Positions 8,595 through 16,136 are shown, numbered from the stretch's first letter. The stretch is DNA of 64,000 nucleotides from UBA10649 sp965278945 (GCA_965278945.1 OZ257128.1:1302001-1366000), one strand, 5' to 3'. Notes: generated by a model not told the origin, from the letters alone. Numbers and translations are program-made.

Positions 8595-9671
8595 GTGGCA
8601 CCAAGCCATCACCGCGCGCGCCGCGACAGGCTCCGCGCGCTGCTCGGCACGCAGGTCGAGGCCGACTGGCTGATCGTCACCGGGCTGCCGAATATCCGCT
8701 ACCTGAGCGGCTTCTCCGGCAGTAATGCGGTCCTCGTCGTCGGTCGTAGACCCGCGGACGACGTCATCGGCACCGACGGCCGCTATCGCGACCAGGTCGC
8801 GCACGAGGCGCCTGGCCTGCCGACCATCATCGACCGTGACACGCTCGCGGTGACCGCGGCCGCACTGCCCGTCGGCCCGGTCGCGGTCGAGTCGTCGATG
8901 TCGATCGGCCACGTGCAGGCGATTACCGCGAGCCGCGGCATGCCGCTGGTGTCCACGGGACTGGTCGAGCAGCTGCGCGCCGTCAAGGACGACACCGAGC
9001 TCGAGGCACTCGGGCGGGCGTGCGCGATCACCGTCTCGGCCCTGGACGTCCTGGCCGGAGAGATGGCCCCTGGAGTCAGCGAGCTGGCCCTGGCCCGGAG
9101 GCTCGAGCAGCTGTTCGGGGAGTTCGGCGCGGAGGACCGGGCCTTCGACACGATCGTGGGGTCAGGGCCCCACTCGGCGATCCCGCACCATCAGCCCGGT
9201 CCTCGCCTGCTGGAGCGCGGCGACCTCGTCGTCGTGGACGCCGGGGCGCGTGTCGACGGCTACCACGCGGACATGACCCGCACGTTCCTCGTCGCGGCCG
9301 CCCCCGAGCCGTGGCAGGCCGCAATCCACGACCTCGTCCAGCGCGGCCAGGCCGCGGCGACCGCCCAGTACCTGCCGGGCAGCAATGCCCGAGCGGTCGA
9401 CTCGGTCGCCCGCGACGTGATCACCGCGGGCGGGCACGGCGACGACTTCACCCACGGCCTGGGCCACGGGGTCGGCCTGCAGATCCACGAGGCGCCGCTC
9501 ATGGGGCCTCGAGCGACCGGTACTCTTGAGGCCGCAATGGCGATCACCGTCGAACCAGGGATTTACCTTCCAGGACGCGGCGGAGTTCGCATCGAAGACA
9601 CCCTCGTCGTCACCGGCACCGGTCCGCGGATCCTCACTGAGGCGTCCCGCGACCTGGTGGTCGTCGGCTGA
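8595..9671 (+). CDS. pepP: M24 family Xaa-Pro aminopeptidase/dipeptidase
   Basis: A two-domain M24 metallopeptidase of 358 residues, probably cytoplasmic, cleaving peptides next to proline. The N-terminal creatinase-like domain (about 1-130) contains NIRYLSGFSGSNA. The C-terminal pita-bread domain holds the five metal ligands: Asp in VVVDAGARVDG, Asp in YHADMTRTF, His in THGLGHGVGL, Glu in TVEPGIYLPG and Glu in GGVRIEDT. It is placed between aroQ and efp as in many Gram-positive genomes. The exact substrate (PepP or PepQ type) cannot be settled, so the symbol is provisional. Confidence 0.88.
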   Translation: MAPSHHRARRDRLRALLGTQVEADWLIVTGLPNIRYLSGFSGSNAVLVVGRRPADDVIGTDGRYRDQVAHEAPGLPTIIDRDTLAVTAAALPVGPVAVESSMSIGHVQAITASRGMPLVSTGLVEQLRAVKDDTELEALGRACAITVSALDVLAGEMAPGVSELALARRLEQLFGEFGAEDRAFDTIVGSGPHSAIPHHQPGPRLLERGDLVVVDAGARVDGYHADMTRTFLVAAAPEPWQAAIHDLVQRGQAAATAQYLPGSNARAVDSVARDVITAGGHGDDFTHGLGHGVGLQIHEAPLMGPRATGTLEAAMAITVEPGIYLPGRGGVRIEDTLVVTGTGPRILTEASRDLVVVG

Positions 9672-9701
9672 CGGGGTACCGACCGCACAGGAGCAACTCG
9701 C

Positions 9702-10265
9702 GTGGCGACCACGAATGACCTGAAGAACGGCATCGTCCTCAACCTCGACGGCGGTCTGTGGACCGTCATCGAGTTCCAGCATGTGAAGCCCGGCAAGGGC
9801 GGCGCGTTCGTGCGCACCAAGCTGAAGAACGTGCTCACCGGCAAGGTCGTCGACCGCACGTTCAACGCCGGCCTGAAGGTCGAGACCGCCACGGTCGACA
9901 AGCGCGAGATGCAGTACCTCTACAAGGACGGCGAGGACTGGGTGTTCATGGACACGCAGTCCTACGAGCAGCTCCCGGTGAGTTCTGCTGTCGTCGGCGA
10001 TGCCAGCAAGTACCTGCTGGAGAACCAGACCGCGACGGTGGCCACGAACGAGGGAGTGCCGCTGTACGTCGAGCTGCCCGCGTCCGTCGAGCTGATGATC
10101 ACCTACACCGAGCCGGGCCTGCAGGGGGACCGCTCGACGGGCGGGACCAAGCCCGCCACGCTGGAGACTGGCGCGGAGATCGCGGTCCCGCTGTTCATCG
10201 AGTCCGACACCAAGGTCAAGGTCGACACCCGCGACGGGTCGTACCTGGGCCGCATCAACGACTGA
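9702..10265 (+). CDS. efp: translation elongation factor P
   Basis: EF-P relieves ribosome stalling at polyproline motifs. The 187-residue protein shows the three beta-barrel domains: KOW-like N-terminal domain (ATTNDLKNGIVLNLDG), OB domain II and OB domain III ending KVDTRDGSYLGRIND. The exposed loop HVKPGKGGAFVRTKLKN carries the lysine at the tip that is modified in other lineages. GTG 9702 is preceded by AGGAGC at good spacing. nusB begins 1 base after its stop. Confidence 0.97.
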   Translation: MATTNDLKNGIVLNLDGGLWTVIEFQHVKPGKGGAFVRTKLKNVLTGKVVDRTFNAGLKVETATVDKREMQYLYKDGEDWVFMDTQSYEQLPVSSAVVGDASKYLLENQTATVATNEGVPLYVELPASVELMITYTEPGLQGDRSTGGTKPATLETGAEIAVPLFIESDTKVKVDTRDGSYLGRIND

Positions 10266-10266
10266 C

Positions 10267-10695
10267 GTGTCCGCCCGCAGCAAGGCCCGCAAGCGGGCGC
10301 TCGACGTCCTGTACGAAGCCGACATCCGCGGCATGGCTCCAGCCGACGTCCTGGCCGCCACCGCATCGCGGCGCACCGACGAGGGACAGTCGTCTCTGAA
10401 CGAGTACGTCACCGAGCTGGTCGACGGGGTGCAGGCCCATCGCGAGTACATCGACGAACTGCTGGGCAGCTACTCGATGGGCTGGACGATCGACCGAATG
10501 CCGGCCGTCGACCTCGCCGTGCTCCGGCTCGGCGCGTACGAGCTGCTGTGGCGCGACGACGTTCCCGACGCGGTTGCCATCTCCGAGGCAGTCAACCTCG
10601 CGCAGGAGCTGTCGACCGAGGAGTCGGCGTCCTTCGTCAACGGACTGCTGGGCCGCCTGCTCGAGCTCAAGCCCCGCCTGGCCCTCGACACCTAG
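10267..10695 (+). CDS. nusB: transcription antitermination factor NusB
   Basis: NusB binds boxA RNA with S10 (NusE) in the rRNA antitermination complex. The 142-residue all-helical protein begins SARSKARKRALDVLYEADIRG, the Arg-rich boxA-binding helix, and contains DRMPAVDLAVLRLGAYELLW and DVPDAVAISEAVNLAQELS. The start is a GTG directly behind efp. It is the last gene of the long + strand run; an inverted-repeat sequence begins 3 bases after the stop and may terminate the message. Confidence 0.95.
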   Translation: MSARSKARKRALDVLYEADIRGMAPADVLAATASRRTDEGQSSLNEYVTELVDGVQAHREYIDELLGSYSMGWTIDRMPAVDLAVLRLGAYELLWRDDVPDAVAISEAVNLAQELSTEESASFVNGLLGRLLELKPRLALDT

Positions 10696-10697
10696 AA

Positions 10698-10773
10698 CCC
10701 AGAATTGAACCGCCTCCCGGGCCAAATCCGGGTTCTGTGGCCGTTCCGGGGCGCATTCGCGGGATTTGACCCG
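10698..10773. repeat. left copy of a ~75 bp inverted-repeat pair flanking a lipoprotein gene
   Basis: The sequence starting CCCAGAATTGAACCGCCTCC reappears in reverse complement at 11349-11423 with only scattered mismatches. This copy lies between the converging nusB and lipoprotein genes. It has internal self-complementarity (CAAATCC with GGATTTG), so it can fold and may act as a bidirectional terminator. Confidence 0.85.
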
Positions 10774-10784
10774 CTCCGCGCGGC

Positions 10785-11294
10785 CTACTGCTTCTCGACG
10801 ACCGCCGTCAGCGTGGTCGCGTCGTCGACGGCAATGGCCATCAGCGTCACCGAGTAGCCGTTTCCGATGAAGTCCGCGGTGCTGACGCCCTCCATGTCAT
10901 TGACGTCGCCTGCGGTGAAGCCCGCCGAGACCAGCGCGGCCGAGTACGCGGCGATGGAATCCGTGGCGGGGACATCGGCCTTCCACATGGCGTTCGCCTG
11001 CGACCCGTCACCCTCGACGCTGACGGTCAGCAAGGCCCCACCGTCGTACGTCGGTACTGCCGATGGCCACGAATCCGGAACGGTGAGGTTCTCGCCGATC
11101 TGGACCTGGGTGCCGTCGCTGTTCGTCACGGTGAGGTTGCCGTCGTCAAGATCGACGTCACCGCCGATGGCCTCGCCCGCGGCATTCTCGATTGCCGACT
11201 CAGCGGCGTTTCCGCAGCCGGCCAGCAACGGTGCGCCAGCGAGGAGCGCGACGCTCATTGCGGCTGCAGCAACACGACGACGGGCGGTGATCAT
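10785..11294 (-). CDS. small secreted lipoprotein, function unknown
   Basis: A 169-residue protein with an N-terminal signal peptide and lipobox (ARRRVAAAAMSVALLAG, then LLAGC with Cys near residue 27), so it is probably anchored on the outer face of the membrane. The mature part is acidic, with two repeating beta-rich stretches (GGDVDLDDGNLTVTNSDG and later YSVTLMAIAVDDATTLTAVV). No family is recognised. ATG 11294 has a strong GGAGGAC site upstream. The gene is flanked on both sides by inverted copies of a ~75 bp repeat, so it may have been inserted as a unit, or the repeats may simply be terminators. Confidence 0.8.
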   Translation of the reverse strand: MITARRRVAAAAMSVALLAGAPLLAGCGNAAESAIENAAGEAIGGDVDLDDGNLTVTNSDGTQVQIGENLTVPDSWPSAVPTYDGGALLTVSVEGDGSQANAMWKADVPATDSIAAYSAALVSAGFTAGDVNDMEGVSTADFIGNGYSVTLMAIAVDDATTLTAVVEKQ

Positions 11295-11348
11295 GGAGTC
11301 CTCCAGCGTGAGTCGGGTGCTCGTGAGCCTAGCGACAGGCTCCGTGGG

Positions 11349-11423
11349 CGGTTCAGATCCCGCGAAGGCGCCCCGGAACGGCCGTCAAAGCCGGATTTGG
11401 CCCGGGAGGCGGTTCAATTCGGG
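11349..11423. repeat. right copy of the ~75 bp inverted-repeat pair
   Basis: This is the reverse complement of 10698-10773; the outer 30 bases next to CCGGATTTGGCCCGGGAGGC match almost perfectly, as does the GCGCCCCGGAACGGCC block. It lies between the 3' end of the small membrane protein gene (11427) and the 5' end of the lipoprotein gene, so it may also terminate the former. Confidence 0.85.
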
Positions 11424-11426
11424 ACG

Positions 11427-11627
11427 TCATGGGGCGGTGACGGAGTAGTAGATGTATGAACCGCCGATGCCGAGGACGACGATCGCTGTCGCGATCAGGC
11501 CAGTGGAATGACGCACCCACCAGGCACGGGTATCTGGGCCTGACGCGTGGCCCGGAGGAGGCGTTGCCATGCCGTCCGGTGTCGAAGGTGCTGCTGCTCC
11601 GCCAGGGGGCGGAGGGACGTCGGTCAT
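11427..11627 (-). CDS. small single-pass membrane protein, unknown function
   Basis: A 66-residue protein with a Pro/Gly/Ala-rich cytoplasmic segment (TDVPPPPGGAAAPSTPDG), then WWVRHSTG, one hydrophobic helix (LIATAIVVLGIGGSYIYY) and a three-residue tail. The ATG at 11627 has GGAGGGAC-like purines nearby (reverse complement of the 11600s) and marks where the sequence becomes protein-like; upstream in-frame codons are noise. Short PPPPG membrane proteins of this kind are common in actinobacteria and remain uncharacterised. Confidence 0.65.
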   Translation of the reverse strand: MTDVPPPPGGAAAPSTPDGMATPPPGHASGPDTRAWWVRHSTGLIATAIVVLGIGGSYIYYSVTAP

Positions 11628-11689
11628 GGCGCAACCCTGCTCTGCTCGTCGGCGGAGCGCAACCGTCCGGCGGGCTTCGACGTTGGCCG

Positions 11690-11709
11690 TCGGCTTCGTG
11701 CCCCGGGTG
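11690..11709. repeat. 20 bp direct repeat, copy 1 (partial tRNA 3' end)
   Basis: TCGGCTTCGTGCCCCGGGTG occurs here and again at 11781-11800, 91 bases apart. Both contain the last bases of the tRNA-Leu 3' end plus the same flank; the second copy continues into the attL core. The first may be the footprint of an earlier integration. Confidence 0.8.
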
Positions 11710-11780
11710 ATCGATCGCCTTCGGCTCACTCGACCCCGCGCACTCGCCTCGACAGAGCCCGAGCAAGTTCGGCTCTGCGC

Positions 11781-11800
11781 TCGGCTTCGTGCCCCGGGTG
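11781..11800. repeat. 20 bp direct repeat, copy 2, leading into attL
   Basis: This is identical to 11690-11709. From base 11789 it continues as the tRNA-Leu 3' end, so this copy is the real left attachment site. Confidence 0.8.
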
Positions 11801-11807
11801 GGATTTG
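11789..11807. other. attL core
   Basis: The 19 bases GTGCCCCGGGTGGGATTTG equal bases 21402-21420, the 3' end of the tRNA-Leu gene. Identity breaks at the next base, as expected for one side of an integration event. Confidence 0.88.
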
Positions 11808-11914
11808 GACCACGGCTAGCCCAAAAGCCCCTCACGAATACGGCCCAGAAAGCCGATTCCCTCATAGAGCCTTAGTGCCGAGTGGTGCCTGTTGGTGTCC
11901 ACTTGTAGGGACGG

Positions 11915-11934
11915 TGTGCACCCGATGTGCACCC
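11915..11934. promoter_or_regulatory. putative left integrase arm-type sites
   Basis: TGTGCACCCGATGTGCACCC is a double TGTGCACCC motif. The same 20 bases with one change occur at 21320-21339 near the other end. Paired short repeats near both att cores are typical of arm sites bound by the N-terminal domain of tyrosine integrases; the role is inferred. Confidence 0.55.
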
Positions 11935-12021
11935 AAAGACGCCTGCCCCGATGGCAGGTGCCCCGCCCGAGCTGTAACTCGGACGGGGCGTGCAACACCC
12001 CTTCAGAGGAGAGGTACTGCA

Positions 12022-12252
12022 ATGACAAGCAAAGCAGCAATGACCGACATCGAGCGACCCCTTGTCGAACGCCTGGACGGGCCGAATGGGAGTTTCACGA
12101 TAAGGCTGACGGATGAGGGTCGCCGAACGCTCACTGCAGCGCAGTGCGTCGAACTAGCAACGCAACTGCGAGATTTCGTCTCTGAGTTGCTGGACGATGC
12201 ACGCAGAGCTAAGGCGGAAGCGTCGACAGTCGGGCAGGATCTGGGCACATGA
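12022..12252 (+). CDS. small hypothetical protein of the integrated element
   Basis: A 76-residue acidic protein preceded by a strong AGAGGAGAGG site 6 bases before ATG. It reads TSKAAMTDIERPLVERLDG, then a charged stretch with a predicted helix (CVELATQLRDFVSELLDDARRAKAEA). No family is recognised. It overlaps the following HTH gene as ATGA, so the two form a small operon at the left end of the element. This position, with an excisionase-like partner, suggests an accessory control role, but nothing in the sequence proves it. Confidence 0.65.
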   Translation: MTSKAAMTDIERPLVERLDGPNGSFTIRLTDEGRRTLTAAQCVELATQLRDFVSELLDDARRAKAEASTVGQDLGT

Positions 12253-12503
12253 CCGATCCGATGCTCATTGGGTTCCCCGAGGCAGCAGCACGCCTAGGCG
12301 TTGCAGAGTCGTGGCTGCGTCGAGCGGTGACCGCCCGGGAGGTGCCGCACAGGCGACTCGGAAAGCGGGTGATGTTCTCCCTAGCCGACCTCGATCAGAT
12401 CGTCGCGGAGGCGGAGGTGCCCGCAGTCGTCGCTACGGAGGGGTTCAGGCCCATTCCGAGTCGACGGCGCGCAGGAGGTTTAGTCCCGCCATCACGCGGG
12501 TAG
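12249..12503 (+). CDS. MerR/excisionase-type helix-turn-helix protein
   Basis: An 84-residue protein with the HTH_17 (AlpA/excisionase) pattern: GFPEAAARLGVAESWLRRAVTAREVPHRRLGKRVMFSLADLDQIV. That is a winged helix covering residues 7-55, followed by a basic tail (RPIPSRRRAGG). Such proteins bind DNA and act as excisionases or small regulators. It begins within the stop of the preceding gene (ATGA). A second protein of the same class is encoded at 19319-19504, so which of the two serves as the excisionase is unclear. Confidence 0.75.
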   Translation: MTDPMLIGFPEAAARLGVAESWLRRAVTAREVPHRRLGKRVMFSLADLDQIVAEAEVPAVVATEGFRPIPSRRRAGGLVPPSRG

Positions 12504-12588
12504 CACGGGGACTGGGACCGGCGTTCGCCCCCGAGGGCGCCGGTCTCAGTCCTACCGTTTAGGCCAACCGGCAGACGTAGGGAGCAAT

Positions 12589-12936
12589 ATGCCGATCGAT
12601 CCGAAGGAATACCGGTACGAAGGCGGCGAGGATCTCACCGGACCAATTAGGGCGGCCGCCGCGGCGTTGGACGCCATGGGTGTCGAGATGTTCTCAGAAG
12701 TGCAGTGGGATGTCGCAGAGAATGTCATCGCGGTCGGCTACGCCCCATATCCGGGCGTAGAGGCGCAGGCATGGGTCCGGGACGGACTCGGCCCGGTGTT
12801 TACGCTCGGGGCTTTGGAGGCACTTCTGAGTCGCTATGAGGCCTTCGACCAAGGGGACTTAGAGGCGTTCCAGAGCTTCGACCCCGTGAACAACCGCCGC
12901 GTGGCGATCATCTATGACCTGACGCCTACCGCCTGA
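12589..12936 (+). CDS. hypothetical protein of the integrated element
   Basis: A 115-residue acidic protein starting PIDPKEYRYEGGEDLTGP. It has an Ala-rich helix (IRAAAAALDAMG), then beta-like stretches and an YAPYPGVEAQAWVRDGLGP segment. No family is recognised and no signal peptide is present. ATG 12589 follows a weak AGGGAG site about 5 bases upstream. Codon use looks protein-like and the gene ends about 100 bases before a strong terminator hairpin (13040-13069). Confidence 0.65.
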   Translation: MPIDPKEYRYEGGEDLTGPIRAAAAALDAMGVEMFSEVQWDVAENVIAVGYAPYPGVEAQAWVRDGLGPVFTLGALEALLSRYEAFDQGDLEAFQSFDPVNNRRVAIIYDLTPTA

Positions 12937-12990
12937 AGTCGTTGCGCCGTTGTAATTGACGGGGGTCAACCCCGGTCGTACAGTTGATAA

Positions 12991-13006
12991 CGGCAAAGTG
13001 GCGCTC
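12991..13006. repeat. 16 bp copy of the tRNA-Gly anticodon-arm half
   Basis: CGGCAAAGTGGCGCTC is identical to 13120-13135 inside the tRNA-Gly-like gene. In tRNA orientation it runs from the D-stem through the anticodon to position 37. The remainder of the tRNA is absent here. Confidence 0.8.
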
Positions 13007-13039
13007 GCGATGGGTTATCCCTAGCGAGTCCAGATTTAG

Positions 13040-13069
13040 AAAGGCCCCGGGTTACCGCCCGGGGCCTTT
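13040..13069. terminator. strong bidirectional terminator hairpin
   Basis: AAAGGCCCCGGG pairs perfectly over 12 bp with CCCGGGGCCTTT around a 6-base loop. The outer A/T pairs give a U run on both strands. It can end the left + strand operon and any message coming from the tRNA on the minus strand. Confidence 0.85.
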
Positions 13070-13082
13070 CCCTTGCTATTCG

Positions 13083-13157
13083 TGCCCCCGGGGAGATTCG
13101 AACTCCCGTCCTCCATCTTCGGCAAAGTGGCGCTCTTATCCCCTGAGCTACGGGGGC
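13083..13157 (-). tRNA. tRNA-Gly(GCC)-like gene with a bulged anticodon stem
   Basis: On the minus strand the acceptor GCCCCCG/CGGGGGC is perfect, followed by TA, a GCTC/GAGC D-arm with a 9-base loop, and a GGGAG/CTCCC T-arm with loop TTCGAAT, and discriminator A; CCA is not encoded. The anticodon arm folds with a 7-base loop TTGCCGA (anticodon GCC, Gly), but only if one A in the 3' strand of the stem is bulged out. This is either a phage-type tRNA with a defect or a decaying copy. It lies within the integrated element, upstream of nothing obvious. Confidence 0.7.
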
Positions 13158-13320
13158 ACGGCCACCGAGCGGCGCAGGGCGCTACAAGGTGACATGCAAA
13201 GCCTAGAGCCAATTTGGGACGCTCGGCACGGCTCGCACCACACACCCCCCCCAAAGCAGCTCGATTCCCGGGCGTGTTGCCACAGGGTGGGGTTTTTCAG
13301 TTTGCGGGGAGAGATTTACG

Positions 13321-13338
13321 GAAGCGGCGAGGGTGGCC
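13321..13338. repeat. 18 bp element repeat, copy 1 (downstream of tape measure gene)
   Basis: GAAGCGGCGAGGGTGGCC occurs three times in the element (also 17973-17990 and 18040-18057). Here it is preceded by GGGGAGAGATTTACG and followed by a CTTAAAAAGTC-like block; the similarity to copy 2 therefore extends over about 55 bases. It begins 21 bases after the tape measure stop codon. Confidence 0.85.
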
Positions 13339-13358
13339 GGGGGTCGTCTCTTAAAAAG

Positions 13359-16073
13359 TCAGAGCCCGATTACTGAAGGGTCCTTGCCTCGGCGGCGCAT
13401 CTCGCGGCCGATGCCGTCGCGAACCGTCGTCACGAGATCACGCTCGCTCATCACGGAGCCCGAGACGTGAACGTCGATGTAGACGTCCCCGCCACCCTTG
13501 CCCCTCATTGAACCGAGCCGGTCGAGCGGAATGACAGCCTCGTCCCCAGCCTCGCCGAGCAGCCCGATCGTCGGGCCGGTCACGATCCCGCCATCAGCGA
13601 AGTGGGGCATGTTTAGCCCGGCGACAGCAGCGATCGCCGCACCCGAAACGCTCGCCACAGCGACGTCGATGTTGACCGTCCGACCCATGTCACGCGAGAG
13701 CGAGTCCATGACCTCCATCAGCGCGGTACGCCCGGCGCCCTGCGGGCCGAACGTCGCGACGAACGAGTCCGACATCGCCTGAGCGGCAGCGAGTCCAGCC
13801 GTGATGAAGGCCGGCACGATCGCATTCGCGGTCTGCGTTGCCGAGTCCTCAACAGTCGCGAGGTTCTCCGAGAAGTAGCCGACAAGCCCCTGATCGAGGA
13901 TGCCCTGACCAAGTGCGCCGCCGATGGCGACACCCTTCGACATGATCTCTTGGATGAGCGCGTCCGAGCCGCCCTGCTCGCGGATCGCCTTGATGACGTT
14001 CTGGAACCACTCCTGGCCGCGGACCTGATTCTCGAACCCCTGCACGAGCGAGATGCCCGTGGCCTTACCTGCGGAATCCCACTGGCCCGTCCACGCGGCA
14101 CCGAGGTCGATGCCCGAGGTGAACGTGTCCTTGGCGCCGTTGACGAAGTCGTCGAGTGCGCCTTGCGCGTCGGCGAGTGCGCTACTGACCTCGCCCCATG
14201 CATCGGTCACGAGGTCGGCGAAGTCCTGGGCGTTGCCCGCGATGACGTCCTGAACGCCGGAAGCAATGGCAGCGGCCTTCGCCATCTCGTCGGTGACGGT
14301 CTTGACCATCTTCACGCCAGCGGCAACTGCCTTGCTCGAACCCTTGTCGATGCCCGCCGCGACGCCCTCGGCGAGTGGCTCGCCGACCTCGCGCATCATC
14401 AGCTTCGACGGGGAATTGATCTCGGCCGCGTTTCGCGCGGCTCGCTCGGCGGCCTCAACGAGTGCTTTGGCGTTCGCGGCCGCACCCGGAGTGCCGTCAG
14501 CGATGCCCTGTGCCAGCCCTAGTGCCAGGTTCTTACCTAGCCCAGCGCCGAGGGTCATCGCCTTCGCGTAGGCGGCAACGTGCTTCTCCTTGGAGAAGAC
14601 TGCCTGAAGCTCATCGCTCCACATCCCCTGTGACTTGAGGAACTTGCGGATGTCCTTCAGGTCGAAGCCCTCGTCGACAAACTGCCGCACGACCTTCGCC
14701 CCGCGGCCTGCAAAGTTGGCCTCGTACTCCTCAAGGTCGGCCCCGGTGCGCTTCGCCCAGCGGTTCGACTGCTCCGCGGCCATGCGGAAGCCCTCCATGA
14801 CGGCGTCCTGGTTCTTGCGGGCGCCAGCGCCGTAGCCGTCAAACGTGCGAGTCTGCTTTGCCACGTTCTCGTCTAGGTCGCGTAGCCAGCGGGTGAACTC
14901 GAGCCTGCCCTGCGCGTATGACACGACGGTGTTGAATGCCTGCTGCGCGGCGGTCAGTTCCTGGAGCGCCGCAGCCGCATCCTCTGAGCTTTCGAGGATG
15001 TTGCCGTGCTCGTCGACTACCTGCTTGATGCCGTCCTTGTAGGTGACCACGGCGCCGCTCGCATCGCGATAGGAGACGATCGCCCCCTCGGTCGAAGCCG
15101 AGGTGACCTTGGCCCAGGCGTCGGTGTCCCCTGTAAGTGCCTTGATCGCGTCGGATGCCTGCACGATGATGCCGATGACGCCGGTTCCGAGGTTGACCTT
15201 GGAGAGGGCATCCGCGAGTGCCTCGACGCCGGGGACATTCCCCACGAGGCCGGACAGCGCGTCACGGGTCGCGTCGATTCCGCGGGCCGTAAGGCGGATG
15301 CCCTCCCCGATCTCGTCCCCGAGTCGGGCGATCGTATTGACGGTCCCGTCGATGTTGCCCTCGGCACCGGCGAGGATGTTGAGCGAGTCGATGAGGCCGT
15401 ATCCGATGGACTCCTGTGCCTCGCTCGCGGCGGTGCTGATCCGCTGGAGCTTGCCCGCCATCGTCTCTGCCGCCGCGGCGGCCTGGCCCTTGAACTTCTG
15501 CGTGAGCTGGTCGGTGGCGTCGGCGAAGTTCTTGGACTTCACTGTGTCGGCGTCGAGCACCGGCGCGAGGCGGTTCAGGGCGCCGAGGTTGCCGCCGTGG
15601 GCCTTGGCGAGTGCCTGCGTGACGGACTCCAGGTTCTTGCCCGTGCCTACTGACACGTCCATCGCGAGCTGGAGGAGCTTCTGAGACTCGGTGACGTCAC
15701 CGGTCGCGGTGACCAGATTCTGGTACGCGGGGCGCAGTTGGTCGTCCGCCACACCCGTGGCGAGCATCAAGTCCTTGATGAAGTTCTCGACCTCGGGGAC
15801 ATGATGCGCCGCGCCGACATTTCGCATGGCCGTTGCCAGAGCCACTTGGGACTTCTCGTCCTCCATGGCTGCCGTTGCTGCGTCGCGCATGTAGTCGGCG
15901 ACCTTGGCAATGCCAGCGGTAAGTGCGAACCCGCCGAACACGCCGCCCGCGATCTTGCCCATTGACGCGAACGCGCCCGAGGTGCGAGTCGCCTGATCGC
16001 CGACACCGCGAAGGGTCCGGGACGCCGAGACGTCACGGCCTACGAGGTTGAAGCCAAGGGATGTGTCAGCCAC
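13359..16073 (-). CDS. phage tail tape measure protein
   Basis: The 904-residue protein sets tail length in siphophage-like particles and helps DNA ejection. The start is GTG 16073, with AGGAG about 7 bases upstream. The N-terminus (ADTSLGFNLVGRDVSASRTL) and the following Gly/Ala-rich hydrophobic stretch (GGVFGGFALTAGIAKVADYM) are typical of the PhageMin_Tail/TP901 type. Long Ala-rich helical segments run through the middle. The NSPSKLMMREVGEPLAEGV motif lies near residue 560, and the ending has FADGGIVTGPTIGLLGEAGDEAVIPLDRL, a hallmark of actinophage tape measures. A major tail protein and tail chaperones, normally just upstream, are absent. Confidence 0.95.
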   Translation of the reverse strand: MADTSLGFNLVGRDVSASRTLRGVGDQATRTSGAFASMGKIAGGVFGGFALTAGIAKVADYMRDAATAAMEDEKSQVALATAMRNVGAAHHVPEVENFIKDLMLATGVADDQLRPAYQNLVTATGDVTESQKLLQLAMDVSVGTGKNLESVTQALAKAHGGNLGALNRLAPVLDADTVKSKNFADATDQLTQKFKGQAAAAAETMAGKLQRISTAASEAQESIGYGLIDSLNILAGAEGNIDGTVNTIARLGDEIGEGIRLTARGIDATRDALSGLVGNVPGVEALADALSKVNLGTGVIGIIVQASDAIKALTGDTDAWAKVTSASTEGAIVSYRDASGAVVTYKDGIKQVVDEHGNILESSEDAAAALQELTAAQQAFNTVVSYAQGRLEFTRWLRDLDENVAKQTRTFDGYGAGARKNQDAVMEGFRMAAEQSNRWAKRTGADLEEYEANFAGRGAKVVRQFVDEGFDLKDIRKFLKSQGMWSDELQAVFSKEKHVAAYAKAMTLGAGLGKNLALGLAQGIADGTPGAAANAKALVEAAERAARNAAEINSPSKLMMREVGEPLAEGVAAGIDKGSSKAVAAGVKMVKTVTDEMAKAAAIASGVQDVIAGNAQDFADLVTDAWGEVSSALADAQGALDDFVNGAKDTFTSGIDLGAAWTGQWDSAGKATGISLVQGFENQVRGQEWFQNVIKAIREQGGSDALIQEIMSKGVAIGGALGQGILDQGLVGYFSENLATVEDSATQTANAIVPAFITAGLAAAQAMSDSFVATFGPQGAGRTALMEVMDSLSRDMGRTVNIDVAVASVSGAAIAAVAGLNMPHFADGGIVTGPTIGLLGEAGDEAVIPLDRLGSMRGKGGGDVYIDVHVSGSVMSERDLVTTVRDGIGREMRRRGKDPSVIGL

Positions 16074-16100
16074 GGAAGTCTCCTAGCGAAGTTGTGGGGT

Positions 16101-16136
16101 GAGCGGGGGCTCCGTATGGAGGCAGAGCCCCCGCTC
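16101..16136. terminator. 12 bp hairpin between capsid and tape measure genes
   Basis: GAGCGGGGGCTC pairs perfectly with GAGCCCCCGCTC around a 12-base loop. It lies after the major capsid gene in the direction of transcription and could terminate it. A second weaker hairpin (GAGTGGG with CCCACTC, 16141-16178) adjoins it. Confidence 0.7.

Larger units (their letters stand above)
11628..12021. other. intergenic region around attL, no confident gene
   Basis: These ~394 bases hold the two 20 bp repeats, a short hairpin (CAGAGCC and GGCTCTG at about 11753-11777), the attL core and a pair of TGTGCACCC boxes. The open frames here are in the region's GC-rich shadow pattern and none has a start site or family resemblance. 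Confidence 0.6.
12937..13358. other. non-coding stretch with tRNA half, terminator, tRNA-like gene and repeat
   Basis: These 422 bases carry no supported protein. Apart from the features listed separately, the 13200-13300 part is unremarkable and contains a C-run (CACACACCCCCCCC-like) and a T-run before the repeat at 13306-13338. Confidence 0.6.

Noticed and set aside
10698..11423. Lipoprotein cassette considered as an insertion sequence
   Set aside because: There is no transposase, no target-site duplication was evident, and the repeats are long and self-folding, unlike IS ends.
13083..13157. tRNA-like gene read as having an 8-base anticodon loop (frameshift-suppressor type)
   Set aside because: A better fold has a normal 7-base loop with one bulged A in the stem and two more pairs, so the extended-loop idea is not needed.
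12984..13376. Open frame over the tRNA-Gly-like gene
   Set aside because: Its peptide (CPRGDSNSRPP and PLSYGG) is the usual translation of the antisense of a tRNA gene and not a protein.
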